This document shows, piece by piece, positions 7,642-16,640 of a stretch of 23,341 nucleotides of DNA (position 1 is its first letter; every line of letters begins with the position of its first letter). The DNA is taken from the NCBI GenBank assembly GCA_964488685.1, contig CAZAVY010000047.1, positions 1-23,341 on the forward strand. The letters run 5' to 3'. The position numbers and the translations under genes were made by a program. The notes beneath the pieces were generated by a model. It made no database searches. It saw only the letters and a program-made list of their open reading frames with translations, and was not told the DNA's origin. Source of the DNA: GCA-001735895 sp964488685 (lineage in GTDB: Bacteria; Pseudomonadota; Gammaproteobacteria; GCA-001735895).

Positions 7642-9065
7642 TTGCCCTTCCCTGCCATCTGATGTTGTGCCAGGTATTCCGCCGACCAGGCACCGATACT
7701 GCCCGCACCCAGGGTTACCAAAATATCACCATCCTGCAAAACGGTTTCAAGCACCTCGTCCAGGCCTTCCAGATTTTCCACAAATACCGGGTCTACCTTG
7801 CCGCGACCACGAATAGACCGTGCCAGGGCACGCCCATCGGCATCTTTGATATGGCTTTCGCCTGCCGGGTATACATCGAGCAGTATCAGCTGATCGACGT
7901 CTGACAGCACCTGGGTGAAGTCTTCGAATAGATCACGGGTGCGCGTATATCGATGCGGTTGAAACAAAACTGCCAATCGCTTTTTCGGCCAGGCGGCGCG
8001 GATACCCGCCAGCGTCGCCTGGATTTCAGTCGGATGGTGTCCATAATCATCGATGTGCATAATCCTGCCGTTTCCAACCTGCAGATTTTCGCTGATCTGA
8101 CAACGACGACCAATACCGGAAAATTCGGTCAGCGATTCCTTGATCACCTCGCGCGAAACCCCCAGCTCCCAGGCAATGCTGATCGCCGCCGTGGCGTTGA
8201 GAACATTGTGTTTACCGGGCAGGTTGAGTTCAATTTCGAGCAGCTCGGAGTGATCGGGAAGTTTCACGCTGAAGTGTGTTTTGGCGCCTCTGGCAACGAT
8301 GTCGGTGACACGCACGTCGGCATCCTCTGCCTCGCCGTAGGTCAACTGTGGACGCGCGACCTGGTCCATAATTTCTCGCACTACCGGGTCGTCAAGACAC
8401 AATACGGCAAGTCCATAAAACGGTAAATGATGCAAAAACTCGATAAAGGTTTGCTTGAGCCGTTCAAAATCACCTTCGTAGGTCGACAGGTGATCCCGGT
8501 CGATATTGGTGACGATCGACATCATCGGCTGTAAATAAAGAAACGAAGCGTCACTTTCATCGGCCTCGGCAACCAGGTAGTCGCTAAGTCCAAGCCTGGC
8601 ATGACTCCCGGAACTGACAAGTTTGCCACCGATGATATAGGTCGGATCGATGTTTCCTTTTGCGAGCACAGTCGCCACCAGACTGGTGGTAGTGGTCTTG
8701 CCATGCGTTCCCGCAACCGCGATACCGCGCCGGAAACGCATCAGCTCGGCCAGCATTTCAGCACGCCTGACGACCGGGATGCGCATTTCCCGCGCGCGCG
8801 TAATTTCCGGGTTGTCATCAGCGATCGCGCTCGACACCACGGCCACGTGAGCCCGCTCGACGTTTTCGCCGCGATGCCCGATCGTGACTTCGATACCGAT
8901 ATCACGCAAGTGTCCGACCATAGCGCTTTCGCCGATGTCGGAACCACTGATGTGATAGTTCAGATTATGAAAAACTTCGGCAATACCACTCATACCGGCA
9001 CCACCGATGCCAATGAAATGGATGTTGCGAATTCGGCGCATGAAGTGTTTCGAGCTCACCGTCAT
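7638..9065 (-). CDS. murC: UDP-N-acetylmuramate--L-alanine ligase MurC
   Basis: MurC is the cytoplasmic ATP-dependent ligase that adds L-alanine to UDP-MurNAc. The product is 475 residues. Seen: the N-terminal UDP-binding Rossmann loop HFIGIGGAGMSG (16-27), the Mur ligase P-loop GTHGKTTT (119-126), EADESDASF in the central domain, and the MurC-typical DDYGHHPTEI near 340. The start at 9065 forms an ATGA overlap with the murG stop. An internal ATG at 9041 (MRRIRN) is a possible alternative. It overlaps murB by 4 nt. Confidence 0.97.
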   Translation of the reverse strand: MTVSSKHFMRRIRNIHFIGIGGAGMSGIAEVFHNLNYHISGSDIGESAMVGHLRDIGIEVTIGHRGENVERAHVAVVSSAIADDNPEITRAREMRIPVVRRAEMLAELMRFRRGIAVAGTHGKTTTTSLVATVLAKGNIDPTYIIGGKLVSSGSHARLGLSDYLVAEADESDASFLYLQPMMSIVTNIDRDHLSTYEGDFERLKQTFIEFLHHLPFYGLAVLCLDDPVVREIMDQVARPQLTYGEAEDADVRVTDIVARGAKTHFSVKLPDHSELLEIELNLPGKHNVLNATAAISIAWELGVSREVIKESLTEFSGIGRRCQISENLQVGNGRIMHIDDYGHHPTEIQATLAGIRAAWPKKRLAVLFQPHRYTRTRDLFEDFTQVLSDVDQLILLDVYPAGESHIKDADGRALARSIRGRGKVDPVFVENLEGLDEVLETVLQDGDILVTLGAGSIGAWSAEYLAQHQMAGKGK

Positions 9066-10150
9066 GACTTCGCCCCCGCTAGAATACCGGCGGCCAGGCG
9101 CTCGGTCGCATTACCTTGAAATTGTTCACGGGCATGGGTCGCCATTTCAACCAGCACATCGCGATTCTGTTGAAAAAACTGTAACTTGAGGGCCAGGTTC
9201 TCGGCACTCAAATCGGCCTCGGGGAGAATCTGCGCGGCCTTGTTTTGCTCCAGGAAACGCGCGTTATGGTATTGATGATTGTCAACGGCTTGGGGGAAAG
9301 GAATCAGTAACGACGCCAGCCCAACCGCGCTAAGCTCTGAAATGGTAAGCGCACCGGCACGGCATACCACCAGGTCAGCCCATGCATAAGCTTCGCGCAT
9401 ATCATCGATGAAGCTGACTACCTCGGCGTCTACCCCGGCTTCGCGGTAGTTTTGCCGACAGGCATGAAGCTGTTTCTCGCCACACTGATGCCATACCCGC
9501 GGGCGCTGATTACCATCAATGCAGGTGATCGCCTGCGGTATAAAACGATTCAACGCGGCCGCCCCGAGGCTACCGCCAATGACCAGTAATTGCATCGGGG
9601 CGTCGATTCTGGATCGTAACCGGGTATCCGGAATTTCCATGCCAACGAGGCTGGCACGCACCGGGTTACCGATACATTCCCCTTTCGGCATTGATCCGGC
9701 CGCATCCGGAAAAGCGGAGTAGTTGCCGGTTGCAAAACGACTGAGGATCCGATTGGTCAACCCGACAATCGAATTCTGTTCATGAAGGAACAACGGAATA
9801 TTGAGCAGGCGGGCCATCAACCCGCCCGGCCCGGATGCAAATCCCCCCATTCCCAGCACTGCCTTGGGGCGAATCCGTCGCAACATTCGCAACGCCTGCC
9901 AGCAAGCGCGTAACAATCTGAACGGCGCCAGCGACAGCGTGACCAGCCCTTTGCCGCGCAACCCCTTTATATTCAACCATTCGATCGCAAAATCCGCGGC
10001 TGGCACGACCCGCGCCTCGATCCCGGAACGGGTTCCCAACCAGACGATCTTTTCCCCGTGCTCGCGCAGGTACTCGGCCACCGCCAGGGCCGGAAATACA
10101 TGACCGCCGGTGCCGCCGGCCATGACCACGATTGGCTTACCGCGGTTCAT
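9062..10150 (-). CDS. murG: Lipid II synthase MurG (GlcNAc transferase)
   Basis: This GT-B fold transferase on the inner face of the membrane adds GlcNAc from UDP-GlcNAc to lipid I, giving lipid II. The product is 362 residues. Seen: the first glycine loop AGGTGGHVFPA (11-21), LHEQNSIVGLTN in the acceptor domain, the second glycine loop VIGGSLGAAALN, and the donor-site CRAGALTISE followed by PFPQAVDNHQYHNA. The start at 10150 (MNRGKP) gives an ATGA overlap with ftsW. The open frame extends well upstream, but that part is ftsW read out of frame. Confidence 0.97.
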   Translation of the reverse strand: MNRGKPIVVMAGGTGGHVFPALAVAEYLREHGEKIVWLGTRSGIEARVVPAADFAIEWLNIKGLRGKGLVTLSLAPFRLLRACWQALRMLRRIRPKAVLGMGGFASGPGGLMARLLNIPLFLHEQNSIVGLTNRILSRFATGNYSAFPDAAGSMPKGECIGNPVRASLVGMEIPDTRLRSRIDAPMQLLVIGGSLGAAALNRFIPQAITCIDGNQRPRVWHQCGEKQLHACRQNYREAGVDAEVVSFIDDMREAYAWADLVVCRAGALTISELSAVGLASLLIPFPQAVDNHQYHNARFLEQNKAAQILPEADLSAENLALKLQFFQQNRDVLVEMATHAREQFQGNATERLAAGILAGAKS

Positions 10151-11346
10151 GCGCGTACTGCCACCCGCCTGCGGGGGGTCCAGGTAAGACCGCCCCGGTG
10201 GCTTTCGTAATAAACCCGCAACACCAGCCCCACCGCAAACGACATGCTGAGTATCGAATTGCCACCGTAACTGATAAAAGGCAGGGTTAATCCTTTGGTC
10301 GGCAAGGCACCCATATTGACGCCGATGTTGATTGCCGCCTGCATCGCAATCAGCAGGCCAACCCCGTAAGCCAGGTAGGCGCCAAAGGCCTGCCGTCTTT
10401 GCAGCGCGATTTTTGCAATCGTAAAACAGCGCCACACAAATAACGCAAACAAGCCGATCAACAATACCTGTCCGAAAAAACCGAATTCTTCGGCGAAGAT
10501 GGCAAACATGAAATCTGTGTGTGCTTCCGGCAGGTAAAACAGTTTTTGAATACTACCGCCTAAACCGGTACCAAACCATCCGCCGCTGCCGATCGCGATA
10601 AGCGACTGTGTCAGTTGAAAACCGCTGTTGAAAGGGTCGGCCCAGGGATCGATAAATGACGTTATTCGCGCCAATCGGTAAGGTGATGAAACCGCCAACA
10701 GGCTCATGATGCACAGGGTGCCGACGACGAACAGGATGAACTGACCGAAACGTACTCCACCCAGAAAGATCAATCCGAGCCCGGTCATCAGCAATACCGC
10801 CGCGGCGCCGAAGTCGGGTTCCAGTACCAGCAGCCCGCTGACCACTGCCAGAATCAGCATCGGTTTGATAAATCCCATGGTATTGGTCTGCACTTCCTGG
10901 CTTCGGCGGATCAGGTATCCGCTGAGATAGATAATCAGAAACAACTTGGCGACTTCTGAAACCTGGAATGTAAGCAAACCAATTTTGAACCAGCGAGTGC
11001 TGCCGTTGACGGTATGGCCAAGCCCGGGAATCAAAACTCCGGCCAGCAGAATGATCGAACCCAGCATTAAAACCATGCCGTTGTTTTTCCAGAACTCGAG
11101 CGGGATTTTGCAGGCAAACCACAAAAGGCTGAGGCTTAAGAGAATCCGCAGGAACTGGCGTTTTGCAAAAAAGAAGGGATCCTGGGTTTGCTGATCTGCA
11201 ATTCCGATCGAAGCCGATGCCACCATCACCAGGCCGATGGATATCAGTATCAGGTAGAGCAACAGTATGACGCGATCATACCCCATCGCCAGTTCGAGGC
11301 CTGGCTTTGAGGAACCCCTGCCTGTGCGGATGGCCTGACTACTCAC
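10147..11346 (-). CDS. ftsW: Septal peptidoglycan polymerase FtsW (SEDS family)
   Basis: FtsW is the membrane SEDS glycosyltransferase that polymerises lipid II at the division site together with FtsI. The product is 399 residues with about ten hydrophobic segments. Family motifs: LEPDFGAAAVLL, carrying the conserved aspartate of the SEDS active site; AEEFGFFGQ; and the C-terminal LPFISYGGNSILSM. The start codon is GTG (VSSQAIR), with GGAG 7 nt upstream, overlapping the murD stop by 8 nt. An ATG further in (MGYDRV) is less well supported. The dcw position makes FtsW and not RodA the right assignment. Confidence 0.95.
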   Translation of the reverse strand: MSSQAIRTGRGSSKPGLELAMGYDRVILLLYLILISIGLVMVASASIGIADQQTQDPFFFAKRQFLRILLSLSLLWFACKIPLEFWKNNGMVLMLGSIILLAGVLIPGLGHTVNGSTRWFKIGLLTFQVSEVAKLFLIIYLSGYLIRRSQEVQTNTMGFIKPMLILAVVSGLLVLEPDFGAAAVLLMTGLGLIFLGGVRFGQFILFVVGTLCIMSLLAVSSPYRLARITSFIDPWADPFNSGFQLTQSLIAIGSGGWFGTGLGGSIQKLFYLPEAHTDFMFAIFAEEFGFFGQVLLIGLFALFVWRCFTIAKIALQRRQAFGAYLAYGVGLLIAMQAAINIGVNMGALPTKGLTLPFISYGGNSILSMSFAVGLVLRVYYESHRGGLTWTPRRRVAVRA

Positions 11347-12682
11347 CTGCCAGCTCCATCACGCAGCGCATGAAATCATCTCCACGCGTTTCAAACTTCG
11401 GATACATGTCAAAGCTCGCACAGGCTGGCGCCAACAGCACGCAATCACCGCTTTTTGCGAACTCCTGAGCACGCTGTACCGCCTGTTGCATGTTCGCAAC
11501 CCGTTCGATCGGAGCTGCACCCTGCCAGGCTCGCTCCAGTCGCGCAGCATCTTCTCCAAGGAGTAACGCCAGGCGCACTTTTTGCCTGATGGTTTCGAAC
11601 AGGATCGACATATCCGCGCCCTTTGACTGACCCCCGGCAATCAAAATGACCGGGCGCTCCCGACCTTCGATCGAAGCTTGAGCGGCACCCACATTAGTGG
11701 CCTTGGAATCATTGATCCATTCGACACCGTCGATTTCGGCAACCCACTGGCTGCGATGCGCAATTCCGCTGAAATCGCGCATGGCTTTCTCAATCGCCGA
11801 CTGTGAGACGCCGAGCTGGTAAGCGATGGCCATCGCGGCCAGGCAGTTTGCCCAGTTGTGGCGCCCGTTTAGCCTGAGTTCATCGACCCTTAACCAACGC
11901 TCATTACGATGCGCCAGCCAGTACCCGCCATCCTCGAGCAGCTTAAACTCGACCTCCGCCCCGGGGTTCAGGCTAAAACGGATATCCTCCGCGTCGTGAT
12001 GGGTCAGTGTGTCATCGAGGTTGCTGACGCAAATCTCGGCATGGTTATAAATTCGCAACTTGGTCCTGATGTATTCAGCGTAATCCGGGTAACGGTCCAG
12101 ATGGTCTTCACAGAGATTCAGCACTGCCGCGACCCGGGGTCGGAGCGAAGTCGTGGTTTCGAGTTGGTAGCTCGACAACTCGAGCACATAGATATCGGGA
12201 CTCTGTTCCAACAGGTCGAGCGCCGCGGTACCAAGATTACCCCCGACCGCTACCACCTGATCATCGTTACCGATCATTTCTCCGACCAGGGAGGTAACCG
12301 TGCTCTTGCCATTCGAACCGGTGATTGCGACAACCGGCTTATCGACCGCGCGCGCAAACAGTTCGATATCGCCGATCACGATCTTTCCCAGATCGACCGC
12401 CTGCCGAATTTCATCCTGCATGACTGAAACTCCCGGGCTGACCACCAACACGTCGGCCCAGGCAATCAAATCGCTATCGAGCGATCGTACCTGGAAGTCG
12501 ACAGCGTCGAATCGGGATTTCAGTTCTCCGAGATAGGGTGGAATGTCACGCGTGTCCTGAACCCGGCAGCGGTAACCTTTACCCAGTAAATAACGCGCTA
12601 CCGAGTAACCCGTCTTACCGAGACCGACCACCAGGTAATTAACGTCTTGCTGCGTTGTTGATTGTTGGATCACGCTCCACAT
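11339..12682 (-). CDS. murD: UDP-MurNAc-L-Ala--D-glutamate ligase MurD
   Basis: MurD is the cytoplasmic ligase that adds D-glutamate to UDP-MurNAc-L-alanine. The product is 447 residues. Seen: a Rossmann-like start VVGLGKTGYS (18-27), the P-loop TGSNGKST (121-128), LSSYQLE in the central domain, and the MurD-typical NDSKATNVGAA. The ATG shares one base with the TAA of mraY (TAATG). No good ribosome binding site lies upstream, so translation probably depends on termination-reinitiation from mraY. Confidence 0.97.
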   Translation of the reverse strand: MWSVIQQSTTQQDVNYLVVGLGKTGYSVARYLLGKGYRCRVQDTRDIPPYLGELKSRFDAVDFQVRSLDSDLIAWADVLVVSPGVSVMQDEIRQAVDLGKIVIGDIELFARAVDKPVVAITGSNGKSTVTSLVGEMIGNDDQVVAVGGNLGTAALDLLEQSPDIYVLELSSYQLETTTSLRPRVAAVLNLCEDHLDRYPDYAEYIRTKLRIYNHAEICVSNLDDTLTHHDAEDIRFSLNPGAEVEFKLLEDGGYWLAHRNERWLRVDELRLNGRHNWANCLAAMAIAYQLGVSQSAIEKAMRDFSGIAHRSQWVAEIDGVEWINDSKATNVGAAQASIEGRERPVILIAGGQSKGADMSILFETIRQKVRLALLLGEDAARLERAWQGAAPIERVANMQQAVQRAQEFAKSGDCVLLAPACASFDMYPKFETRGDDFMRCVMELAGE

Positions 12683-13764
12683 TACCGAATCTTTAAACTC
12701 GCCAGACCGACCAGAACCAGCACCACGGTAATAATCCAGAAGCGCACGATAATTCGTGGTTCCGGCCAGCCTTTGAGTTCGTAGTGATGATGTAATGGCG
12801 CCATGCGGAATATACGGCGACCGGTTAACTTGAATGATGCCACCTGTAAAATGACCGAAGCCGTTTCGGCAACGAAGATGCCACCCATGATAAAAAGCAC
12901 CAGTTCCTGTCGTACAATCACGGCCAGGGTACCGAGCGCCGCACCGAGTGCCAGCGCGCCAACATCACCCATGAAGACCTGGGCCGGATAGGTGTTAAAC
13001 CACAGGAAACCGAGGCCAGCGCCGACCAGTGCACCACAAAAAACAACCATTTCCCCAACGCCCGGAACATAGGGAATGCCCAGATAATTCGAGAAATTAA
13101 AATTTCCGGTGAGATAGGCAAAAACACCCAGTGCGCCTCCAACCAGCACCGTTGGCAGAATCGCGAGTCCATCGAGACCGTCGGTTAGATTAACCGCATT
13201 ACTACTGCCGACTATAACGAAATAGGTCAGCACCACGTAAAACCAACCCAGGTCAATCAATATATCCTTGATAAACGGCACGATAAGTTGTGTTTCGATC
13301 GGAAACTTCGCTGTATGGTACAGCGCCAGCGCCGCACTCAAGCCGATTAGCGATTGCCAGAACAATTTGACCCACACCGATAACCCTTTGGAATTACCGT
13401 AGGCAAGCTTCTTAAAGTCATCGGTCCAGCCGATCACACCGAAACCAATCGTTACGAATAGAATTACCCAGACAAAACGGGACGACAAATCACTCCACAA
13501 CAGGGTGCTGGTGACTATCGCCACCAGGATTAAGGCGCCACCCATGGTCGGAGTTCCCGCCTTGGCGAGATGTCTCTCGGGACCGTCATTGCGGACGTTT
13601 TGACCGATCTTGTAACTGTTCAACAACCGGATCATTTTCGGTCCCACAATCAACGAAATCAGGAGCGCGGTAAGCACCCCCAAAATGGTGCGCATGGTCA
13701 GGTACTGGAAGACGTTGAAACCACCGTGGAATTGCGTGAGATACTCCGACAGGCTAAACAGCAT
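12682..13764 (-). CDS. mraY: Phospho-MurNAc-pentapeptide transferase MraY
   Basis: This inner-membrane enzyme transfers phospho-MurNAc-pentapeptide onto undecaprenyl phosphate, giving lipid I. The product is 360 residues, the same length as the E. coli protein, with about ten membrane segments. Conserved polar motifs: GTPTMGG, the magnesium-binding pair in GWTDDFKKL, NAVNLTDGLDGLA, FMGDVGALALG and the histidine motif LHHHYELKGW. The start is preceded by GGGAGAGG. It overlaps murF by 11 nt and murD by 1 nt. Confidence 0.98.
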   Translation of the reverse strand: MLFSLSEYLTQFHGGFNVFQYLTMRTILGVLTALLISLIVGPKMIRLLNSYKIGQNVRNDGPERHLAKAGTPTMGGALILVAIVTSTLLWSDLSSRFVWVILFVTIGFGVIGWTDDFKKLAYGNSKGLSVWVKLFWQSLIGLSAALALYHTAKFPIETQLIVPFIKDILIDLGWFYVVLTYFVIVGSSNAVNLTDGLDGLAILPTVLVGGALGVFAYLTGNFNFSNYLGIPYVPGVGEMVVFCGALVGAGLGFLWFNTYPAQVFMGDVGALALGAALGTLAVIVRQELVLFIMGGIFVAETASVILQVASFKLTGRRIFRMAPLHHHYELKGWPEPRIIVRFWIITVVLVLVGLASLKIR

Positions 13765-15124
13765 CGACCTCTCCCCCGTTTGCGGACTCGGTCAGTATGG
13801 CAACCAATCGCTCCATTCCAGCCGCACGCGAACCCTTGATCAACAGATTCACTCCCGGGTGGATCTGCCCGCGAATAGATTCCGCCATCTGCTCGATGTA
13901 TTCGCAGCAATGGCCCGCTTCACCAAATTCCTCACTGGCGATACAACTCATTTCACCAACACCGAAAAACTGTTCAACGCCATGCCGCCGCGCCGTCTGT
14001 GCAGCTTTGCGATGCAGGCTCTCCGCTTCCGCACCCAGCTCAGCCATGTCACCCAGTGCCAGCCATGCTGACCCCGGCAATGAACACAGGACCTTGATGC
14101 CCGCCTCCAGCGATTCCGGATTGGCGTTGTAACTATCATCGATCATGCGGCTTCGCTCGGGACCTGACAATATTTGCAAACGCCCTTTAACCCCGGAGAA
14201 GTCAGCCAGGCTTTCGACTGCCTGTGTCAGTTCATTGCCACTCAGAATCGCCAGCGATACCGCCGCTAACGCATTGCGGACATTGTGCTCACCGACAACA
14301 CCGAGCTCGCAGGTACGGGTTTCGCCCTGGTATGCGAATTCAACTCTTAGTGTTTCACCCTCGGCAGACCAGCTCGCGCGAATATCGGCAACATTGTCGA
14401 GGCCACAGGTAACTTGCGCTTTCGCTGCGCAGAGCTCTTGCCAGTAATGGCTGGCGACCTCGTCGGCATTGAACAGGGCCTGTTGTTCGGGCGCGCAATA
14501 TGCGTAAAGCTCACCTTTCGCCTCGATCACTGTCTGCGCATCTCCAAATCCGGCCAGGTGGGCGGCGGCAACATTGTTTACATAGACAATATCGGGTTTG
14601 GCAATTTCAGCGAGCCGGGCGATTTCACCACGATGATTCGCCCCCATTTCAATAATCGCGTAGTCATGTTCCGGTTCCAGCCCGAACAGGGTCAAAGGCA
14701 CGCCGATGTCATTGTTAAAATTCCCACGGGTCGCAAGGGTTGAAGCCTGTTTTATCAAAATCTGGTAAAGCATCTCCTTGACCGTGGTTTTACCGTTACT
14801 GCCCGTCAATGCAATCACGCAGGGATCGCAGTATCGACGCCAGTAATTTGCCAACTGGCCCATCGCCTGTTTACAGTCCGCAACCACAATTTGCGCAATA
14901 TCACATTGTTGACGATGCTCGACCAGGGCAACCACAGCGCCATTCCGGTAGGCCTTTTCGAGGTAATTGTGGCCATCGAAATTAGGTCCCTTTATGGCGA
15001 CAAACAACTTCGCACCGCAGGGCTGTCGACTATCGATCGTCACCCCGGAAAAGTTTGCGCTCGGAAAATCCTCGACCGAGGTCCCCAATATTTCAGCCAG
15101 TGTCTGCAATGACAACTTAATCAT
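13754..15124 (-). CDS. murF: UDP-MurNAc-tripeptide--D-Ala-D-Ala ligase MurF
   Basis: MurF adds the D-Ala-D-Ala made by Ddl to complete UDP-MurNAc-pentapeptide. The product is 456 residues. Seen: the substrate-binding IDSRQPCGAKLFVAIKG (30-46), the P-loop TGSNGKTT (107-114), EMGANHRGEI in the central domain, and DDSYNANPES in the C-terminal domain, which sets MurF apart from the other Mur ligases. AAGGTGG lies just before the start. It overlaps murE by 8 nt and mraY by 11 nt. Confidence 0.97.
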   Translation of the reverse strand: MIKLSLQTLAEILGTSVEDFPSANFSGVTIDSRQPCGAKLFVAIKGPNFDGHNYLEKAYRNGAVVALVEHRQQCDIAQIVVADCKQAMGQLANYWRRYCDPCVIALTGSNGKTTVKEMLYQILIKQASTLATRGNFNNDIGVPLTLFGLEPEHDYAIIEMGANHRGEIARLAEIAKPDIVYVNNVAAAHLAGFGDAQTVIEAKGELYAYCAPEQQALFNADEVASHYWQELCAAKAQVTCGLDNVADIRASWSAEGETLRVEFAYQGETRTCELGVVGEHNVRNALAAVSLAILSGNELTQAVESLADFSGVKGRLQILSGPERSRMIDDSYNANPESLEAGIKVLCSLPGSAWLALGDMAELGAEAESLHRKAAQTARRHGVEQFFGVGEMSCIASEEFGEAGHCCEYIEQMAESIRGQIHPGVNLLIKGSRAAGMERLVAILTESANGGEVDAV

Positions 15125-16640
15125 GAGCCACCTTCAGAATTCGCCTGACCACGTGGCGATCGCTAAAGGGTCGGCGCTCATTGCCGACTATCTGCTCTTG
15201 TTCGTGCCCCTTGCCGGCAATCACTACCAGGTCTTCGGCTGATGCCTGTGAAAGCGCGTACTCAATCGCCGCCTGGCGATTGTGTACCACGCAAGCCCGC
15301 TCGGGTTGTTTCATCCCGGATAGAATTTCGGCCGCAATTTTTTCGGGGGATTCGTTGCGCGGATTATCGTCGGTAATGATCGCACGATCCGCAAGCGCTT
15401 CAACTGCACGACCCATACCACGGCGTTTACCCGGATCACGATCACCGCCGCAACCGAACACGCACCACAACAAACCACGGGTATGTTCCCGGCTCGCACC
15501 GAGACATGCCCGCAAGGCCTGTTCGGTATGAGCAAAGTCAATGACCGCCGCGGCAATGCCGCGCTTGCCACTGAATTTTTCCATGCGCCCGGGGATTGGT
15601 TTTAAATCCCTGACTGCGAGTTCGAGCTGATTGCGATCAAGCCCCAGCGCCACCAGGGTGGCGATGCAGGCGAGCGTATTTTCGACGTTGAAACGACCGA
15701 GCAAGGCGGTGGCCGCGTTCACTTCTCCCAATGGCGTCGAAGCGCGGATATGCTGTCCGTTAGCGGTTATTTCACAGGCGCTCAATTTCACCTCGGCTTG
15801 CGGCTTGCCATCGGTTTCAACCGAGTAGCGTATTAAGGAGCCAGGCTCGACTGACTGACTTATCTGTTGCCCGAAATTGTCGTCGGCATTGACCACGCGG
15901 CCGGATAATTGAAAATCATGGAACAAACGTGCCTTGGCGGCCGCATAGCTATCCATGTCGCCATGGTAATCGAGATGATCCCGTCCCAGGTTCGTCAGTA
16001 CCGCGATATCAAAATCACAACCGTTGACCCGGTACTGCTGCAACGCGTGTGAAGACACTTCCATGACCACGTATTCGCAGCGTTGCTGCCGGAAGCTGTG
16101 CAAACGAGAGTGCAAGCTGACCGCGTCCGGTGTCGTCAATGAGTCCGGCGTCAGGTTATTGCCTATGCCATACCCAAGCGTACCGATACTGGCGCAGGAT
16201 TTACCGATTCCGGTCAGGGCCTGGGTTACAAGATGGGTGACACTGGACTTACCGTCGGTTCCGGTAATTCCGATGATGGTCATTGCCTGCCCCGGATCAC
16301 CGAAGAAACGGCTCACGATATGACCATTGTTGCGTTGCAACTGTTCGATACCGATCCAGTGGGTATCGACCTGTTTTCTCAACAACGGAATCCGCTGCAG
16401 GCTATACTCGTCGGCAGCATCGTAGATCACCGTCACCGCACCCGCCTTTACCGCGTCGATAGCGTAATCAATGCCGTTTGACTTTATGCCTGGTAGCGCG
16501 ATGAACGCGGAATTCGGCTTGACCTTGACGCTATTACTGGCGATATCACATATTCGAATAGAGGGTATCGGATCATTCACGGTAAATCCCGAAACCAGTT
16601 CCGATAATAATATTCCCGGGATATTGAGGTTCGTCATCAT
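15117..16640 (-). CDS. murE: UDP-MurNAc-L-Ala-D-Glu--meso-diaminopimelate ligase MurE
   Basis: MurE adds the third peptide residue. The product is 507 residues. The P-loop TGTDGKSS is at 126-133 and SSHALQQ is in the central domain. The specificity motif DNPR (425-428) predicts meso-diaminopimelate and not lysine, as expected for a Gram-negative wall. The frame opens with two ATGs (16640 and 16637). The first gives an ATGA overlap with ftsI and both follow a purine-rich GGGGCAGGGGGC, so the exact start is uncertain by one codon. Confidence 0.97.
   Translation of the reverse strand: MMTNLNIPGILLSELVSGFTVNDPIPSIRICDIASNSVKVKPNSAFIALPGIKSNGIDYAIDAVKAGAVTVIYDAADEYSLQRIPLLRKQVDTHWIGIEQLQRNNGHIVSRFFGDPGQAMTIIGITGTDGKSSVTHLVTQALTGIGKSCASIGTLGYGIGNNLTPDSLTTPDAVSLHSRLHSFRQQRCEYVVMEVSSHALQQYRVNGCDFDIAVLTNLGRDHLDYHGDMDSYAAAKARLFHDFQLSGRVVNADDNFGQQISQSVEPGSLIRYSVETDGKPQAEVKLSACEITANGQHIRASTPLGEVNAATALLGRFNVENTLACIATLVALGLDRNQLELAVRDLKPIPGRMEKFSGKRGIAAAVIDFAHTEQALRACLGASREHTRGLLWCVFGCGGDRDPGKRRGMGRAVEALADRAIITDDNPRNESPEKIAAEILSGMKQPERACVVHNRQAAIEYALSQASAEDLVVIAGKGHEQEQIVGNERRPFSDRHVVRRILKVAHD

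Noticed and set aside
10151..10435. Upstream extension of the MurG frame
   Set aside because: This is ftsW read in another frame. MurG similarity begins at MNRGKP (10150), which also gives the usual ATGA overlap.
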